From positions 2,232,001 through 2,296,000 of the forward strand of contig NZ_JAIQDI010000001.1 of assembly GCF_020034665.1 (NCBI RefSeq): a stretch of 64,000 nt of DNA, read 5' to 3'. Positions 61,501-64,000 of the stretch are shown piece by piece. Position numbers and translations under genes: made by a program. The notes under the pieces were generated by a model, which ran no database searches, had not been told where the DNA came from, and saw only the letters and a list, made by a program, of their open reading frames with translations. Positions within the stretch are counted from its first letter, which is position 1. Each line of letters begins with the position of its first letter. The DNA is from Niabella beijingensis. Its GTDB lineage: Bacteria; Bacteroidota; Bacteroidia; Chitinophagales; Chitinophagaceae.

Positions 61501-61725
61501 CGGCATTTCATTAAAAATATAACTGCCCTTATTATTGGTCAGCGTAGTTTGTTTGAAACCGGTTGAGGTATTGTACACCAGCACGGTGGCACCGGCTACC
61601 GGTTTATTTTCTGCATCTGTTACCATTCCGGAAATAGATGCCTGTGTGGTCTGGGCCAAAAGCACCACGGTCTGGAGGGACAGGATCGTTAGTAACAGCA
61701 AAACTGCACGGATTGGTTTATTCAT
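58570..61725 (-). CDS. Oar-like TonB-dependent receptor
   Basis: A 1051-residue outer-membrane protein. The signal peptide ([24 protein letters not shown]) precedes a carboxypeptidase-regulatory domain ([25 protein letters not shown]), then a plug ([66 protein letters not shown], which is the typical Oar/OmpA-like stretch, shown here split) and a long barrel ending [10 protein letters not shown]. Oar-type receptors import larger substrates or take part in protease secretion and development; the substrate is unknown. It converges on the repeat array and stands alone on the minus strand. Confidence 0.9.
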   Translation of the reverse strand: [1051 protein letters not shown]

Positions 61726-61934
61726 ATTGAAAGTTTTTGCAAAAGAAGGGCACCAGTATTACCGGCAGTTCACCATAATATTAAGTAACTGTAAAAAATA
61801 CGGGGCTTGAGGGACAAACGCAATCATTCACTCCGGGTCAGGGGCACGGGATGTGGTACTCAATAATGAAGCCAAACTTTATGTTGAAACGTTTAAAATA
61901 AGAGCATACGGCCCCGCTGAGAAAAGGGGTATAA

Positions 61935-61964
61935 AAAAAGGGCATCCGTTATGATGCCCTTTTT
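61935..61964 (-). terminator. Bidirectional terminator downstream of the lipoprotein gene
   Basis: AAAAAGGGCATC (61935-61946) and GATGCCCTTTTT (61953-61964) pair over 12 bases around CGTTAT. The minus-strand RNA ends in a run of seven U; the other direction also has a T-run. Confidence 0.9.
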
Positions 61965-61982
61965 GAAATTATTTTTTAACCG

Positions 61983-62693
61983 TCAGATGGTCCATTGGTC
62001 GTGTATAATCGCGATCAGATAGTACCGGCCGTTTTCCAGTTTATATACCAGCCGTACCGACTTCCAGTCCATACCGCCGTATTTTTTTGTTCCGTCCAGA
62101 TAATTCTCTGTAAACTCTGCGCCGGGGTATGCGGTTTTCAGATTATTGATCGAATTGCCTTTTCCATAAACCGCATTCACGCCTGCCTGTTTCGCATTCA
62201 AAAAATTACCGTCGTATACAAATTTTCCGAAATACTCGGCGGGTGAAAGAAAGATAGCATTACCGCTACCATCATAGGAGCCCCAGTTTATTTTTTTGTT
62301 TTTATTCCTGGTGATCAGCTCCTGGAATGCTTCGCGGGTGAATTTTTTATCGGTTCCCGGTTCAACAGTGGCATACGGTGAGAAGCGGATCCCTTCCTGC
62401 GGGTGAATGAAAGAATCCAGCTTTGCGTATTCCTTATTCTTGAACAGGGTAAGGATCTCCTTAGTGGTTGCGGAAAGCACGCTGTCCTTGTTTGCTTCTG
62501 TTACCCGGAAGGAGGTCAAGGTGTCGGTGCCCACCAGCTGCATGGAATCATGCCGTTCAGAGATATCGATGCCGCTGGTGTCTTCATCTCCGGACCCCGG
62601 CTTCCCACCTTTTCCTTTACAACCGTTACATCCGGCAATGATACTGCCCAGGGCAAAACCAACGCCTGTTAACCATACCAATTGTTTCTTCAT
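61983..62693 (-). CDS. Lipoprotein of unknown function
   Basis: A 236-residue lipoprotein: MKKQLVWLTGVGFALGSIIAGC ends in a lipobox with Cys22, followed by a Gly/Lys/Ser-rich and acidic linker (CKGKGGKPGSGDEDTSG). The rest is a single compact domain of mixed strands and helices (SVLSATTKEILTLFKNKEYAKLDSFIHPQEGIRFSPYATV, written here with its repeat of Leu/Phe; ending YKLENGRYYLIAIIHDQWTI), reminiscent of nuclear-transport-factor-2-like folds in Bacteroidota lipoproteins, though I do not recognise the family. The protein is probably anchored in the outer or inner membrane. A strong terminator follows it. Confidence 0.7.
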   Translation of the reverse strand: MKKQLVWLTGVGFALGSIIAGCNGCKGKGGKPGSGDEDTSGIDISERHDSMQLVGTDTLTSFRVTEANKDSVLSATTKEILTLFKNKEYAKLDSFIHPQEGIRFSPYATVEPGTDKKFTREAFQELITRNKNKKINWGSYDGSGNAIFLSPAEYFGKFVYDGNFLNAKQAGVNAVYGKGNSINNLKTAYPGAEFTENYLDGTKKYGGMDWKSVRLVYKLENGRYYLIAIIHDQWTI

Positions 62694-62742
62694 ACCTTCT
62701 GTCCGTTTTTAGGATACCGCCGGCATCCTGTCTGTTTATAGT

Positions 62743-63102
62743 TTAAAAAGGAAGATCGTCCGTTCCTTCATTCAGATCGCTGTAGGTATCTGAAGGGTTA
62801 TTATCGGTGTATTGACCGCCGCCGCTGTTGCTGCCTCCCGCCGGTTCCAGCTTCCATGCCTTTACATCGGTATACCAGCGTCCGTTGTATTCGCGGCTTT
62901 CCACGTCAAATGAAATAGTAAGGGCTTTACCAACCTGTAGCAGGCTTTCATTGATCTTATCTCCCCAGATGGAGATACATACTTTTTTGGGATACTGCGC
63001 CTGTGTTTCCACAATAATATCCTGTTTTTTCCATTCACCGTTCTTTCCCATTCCCTTCTGTAAGGGCAATAGCTGCACCAGGGTTCCTGTCAACTGCATC
63101 AT
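62743..63102 (-). CDS. DUF3127 protein with SSB-like C-terminal tail
   Basis: A 119-residue protein of the DUF3127 family, widespread in Bacteroidota. The first 85 residues are a small beta-barrel (LTGTLVQLLPLQKG, DIIVETQAQYPKKVCISIWGD, ALTISFDVESREYNGRWYTDVKAWKLE), similar in outline to an OB fold. A Gly/Asn/Ser-rich flexible segment follows and the chain ends in DLNEGTDDLPF. The last five residues, DDLPF, match the acidic tail by which single-stranded DNA-binding proteins recruit partners (DDDIPF in E. coli SSB). It may therefore bind single-stranded nucleic acid or compete for SSB partners; this is inference. Confidence 0.85.
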   Translation of the reverse strand: MMQLTGTLVQLLPLQKGMGKNGEWKKQDIIVETQAQYPKKVCISIWGDKINESLLQVGKALTISFDVESREYNGRWYTDVKAWKLEPAGGSNSGGGQYTDNNPSDTYSDLNEGTDDLPF

Positions 63103-63219
63103 TTCACTGCTTTATTTTACTGTAATCAAAATTTATGCTACAAATATAGCAGGCTTCCGGCAAAGCCGGCTGAAATATATCCCTTTGGCGGGCGTCGCAG
63201 GCATTGAAACAGGGCATAC

Positions 63220-63915
63220 CTACTGCTGTTGCCGGTACTGGTACAGCAGCCCCTTGTCAAATGCCGCCCACTTACAGGCTTTAAGTCCGGCGGTCTTTAA
63301 TGCGTTATTGGTCCAGCTGTTACAGGTATGAAACAGGCTGTAGGCGCCCTTTGCTTCATAAAAGGCATCATCCCGGTTGTACTGCGCCCGGGTATCAATA
63401 TAAACCGGCGCACCCCCGGCATTTCTGTCGAGTGCAGCTTCCACATATCCGGCCAGTTTCCGGTATTGTCCTTCTGTAAGCTGCAGCTTCCGGCAAAGCG
63501 GCCCTTCTGATACATGTTTATAATAGGTAACATGTAAGGCCGTTTCTCCCAGTCCTGTTACGGCTTTGAATGCGGTAGACAGGGTCAGGTCCTTCCATTC
63601 CGGTGTGTTCAGGTAAAAGCCTTTATCGCCCCAACCCACAGCTACCCACTGATAGACTGTGTCCCTGCTGAGTGTATGCTGATAGGCAAAAGTCTGGCTC
63701 CAGTTCTTAAGATCTGTTACTACAGGAAGCACCAGGTCGGTATGCACCCCATTGGAAAGCAGAAAAGCAGTGATCTTTTTAGGGCCTTCGTCACCGGCGG
63801 CTGTAACCGTCCACCGCGAAAGAAGCCGTTCGGCGACCACATACCCGGCAATGAACAGGACCAGGACCAGCAGGGTCTTTAGCAGTATTTTGAAAAAACG
63901 TCTTACAATTTTCAT
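63220..63915 (-). CDS. DUF2459 / TIGR02117 family protein
   Basis: A 231-residue protein with one N-terminal membrane helix (FFKILLKTLLVLVLFIAGYVVA) and a periplasmic domain. The family landmarks are LSNGVHTDLVLPV near residue 55, WVAVGWGDKGFYLNTPEW in the middle and FHTCNSWTNNALKTAGLK near the end, with the conserved Cys and His that suggest a cysteine-peptidase-like active site. The function is unknown. It is transcribed away from the right-hand end of the window and lies 117 bases upstream of the DUF3127 gene in the same direction. Confidence 0.85.
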   Translation of the reverse strand: MKIVRRFFKILLKTLLVLVLFIAGYVVAERLLSRWTVTAAGDEGPKKITAFLLSNGVHTDLVLPVVTDLKNWSQTFAYQHTLSRDTVYQWVAVGWGDKGFYLNTPEWKDLTLSTAFKAVTGLGETALHVTYYKHVSEGPLCRKLQLTEGQYRKLAGYVEAALDRNAGGAPVYIDTRAQYNRDDAFYEAKGAYSLFHTCNSWTNNALKTAGLKACKWAAFDKGLLYQYRQQQ

Positions 63916-63978
63916 ATGAAGTCATAAAGATGCAGAAAAGAAACGGTTTTAGCCTGCGGATTTCCTTACTTTGCAAAA

Positions 63979-64000
63979 TGGACTCCAGAATGGTATTAGA
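63979..64000 (+). CDS. Possible start of a further gene, cut by the window edge
   Basis: An ATG at 63979 follows a TTACTTTG stretch resembling a Bacteroidota -7 element and reads MDSRMVL to the end of the window. Seven codons are not enough to identify it, so this is only a pointer. Confidence 0.25.

Overview
The window reads as chromosomal DNA of a Bacteroidota bacterium, most likely a soil or plant-associated Chitinophagaceae (Niabella/Niastella/Chitinophaga-like; inferred). The basis is paired SusC/SusD proteins, an ECF sigma/FecR/STN-SusC signalling set, several perfect TAnnTTTG -7 promoter elements, BatD, DUF3127 and GxxExxY genes, and balanced GC with AT-rich intergenic stretches. I see no tRNA, rRNA, CRISPR array, prophage or insertion sequence.

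Region 1 (1-5.3 kb) is housekeeping: a truncated endonuclease/exonuclease/phosphatase protein, 6-phosphogluconate dehydrogenase, a lipoprotein amidohydrolase, a glutathione peroxidase and ComF. Region 2 (5.3-11.8 kb) is the most unusual part. A LuxR-type regulator is followed by a 938-residue outer-membrane protein that looks like a pilus usher. Convergent to it lie a small secreted pilin-like protein, a two-domain periplasmic chaperone and a large secreted protein whose C-terminus repeats the pilin domain. This is the four-part set of a chaperone-usher fibre. The usher and pilin promoters carry nearly identical palindromes (14 of 16 bases) at almost the same distance (38 and 37 nt) from the TTTG of their -7 elements. 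A strong hairpin terminator separates the pilin from the chaperone and adhesin.

Region 3 (11.8-28.2 kb) is mixed: RadA, a candidate small RNA, a frameshifted YugP-type protease, an AraC regulator followed by a decayed GH28 fragment, a PQQ-type sugar dehydrogenase, BatD, an SDR, a ketosynthase homologue without its active cysteine, a metallophosphoesterase, an esterase, a GDPD-GH16 fusion, a serine hydrolase, and a TetR regulator with two palindromic operators controlling itself and a VOC protein. Region 4 (28.2-34.9 kb) is a four-gene operon of Planctomycete-type cytochrome/DUF1549-DUF1553, DUF1501, TIM-barrel isomerase and DUF2231-cytochrome-LRR proteins.

Region 5 (35.3-53.5 kb) is a polysaccharide utilization locus on the minus strand: ECF sigma, FecR anti-sigma, STN-bearing SusC, SusD, a LamG surface lipoprotein, three tandem GH144-type (Glycoamylase-fold) enzymes, a GH43 enzyme with discoidin and Fn3 modules, then a separate SGNH esterase/GNAT/GH3 operon. 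The GH144 and GH3 content points to beta-1,2-glucan as substrate (inferred from family knowledge). The sigma gene has no ATG, GTG or TTG in frame before its region 2, and the susC start codon lies inside a long hairpin. Region 6 (53.7-64 kb) holds rpoN, two TonB-dependent receptors separated by an array of 171-bp repeats, a lipoprotein, a DUF3127 protein with an SSB-like tail and a DUF2459 protein.
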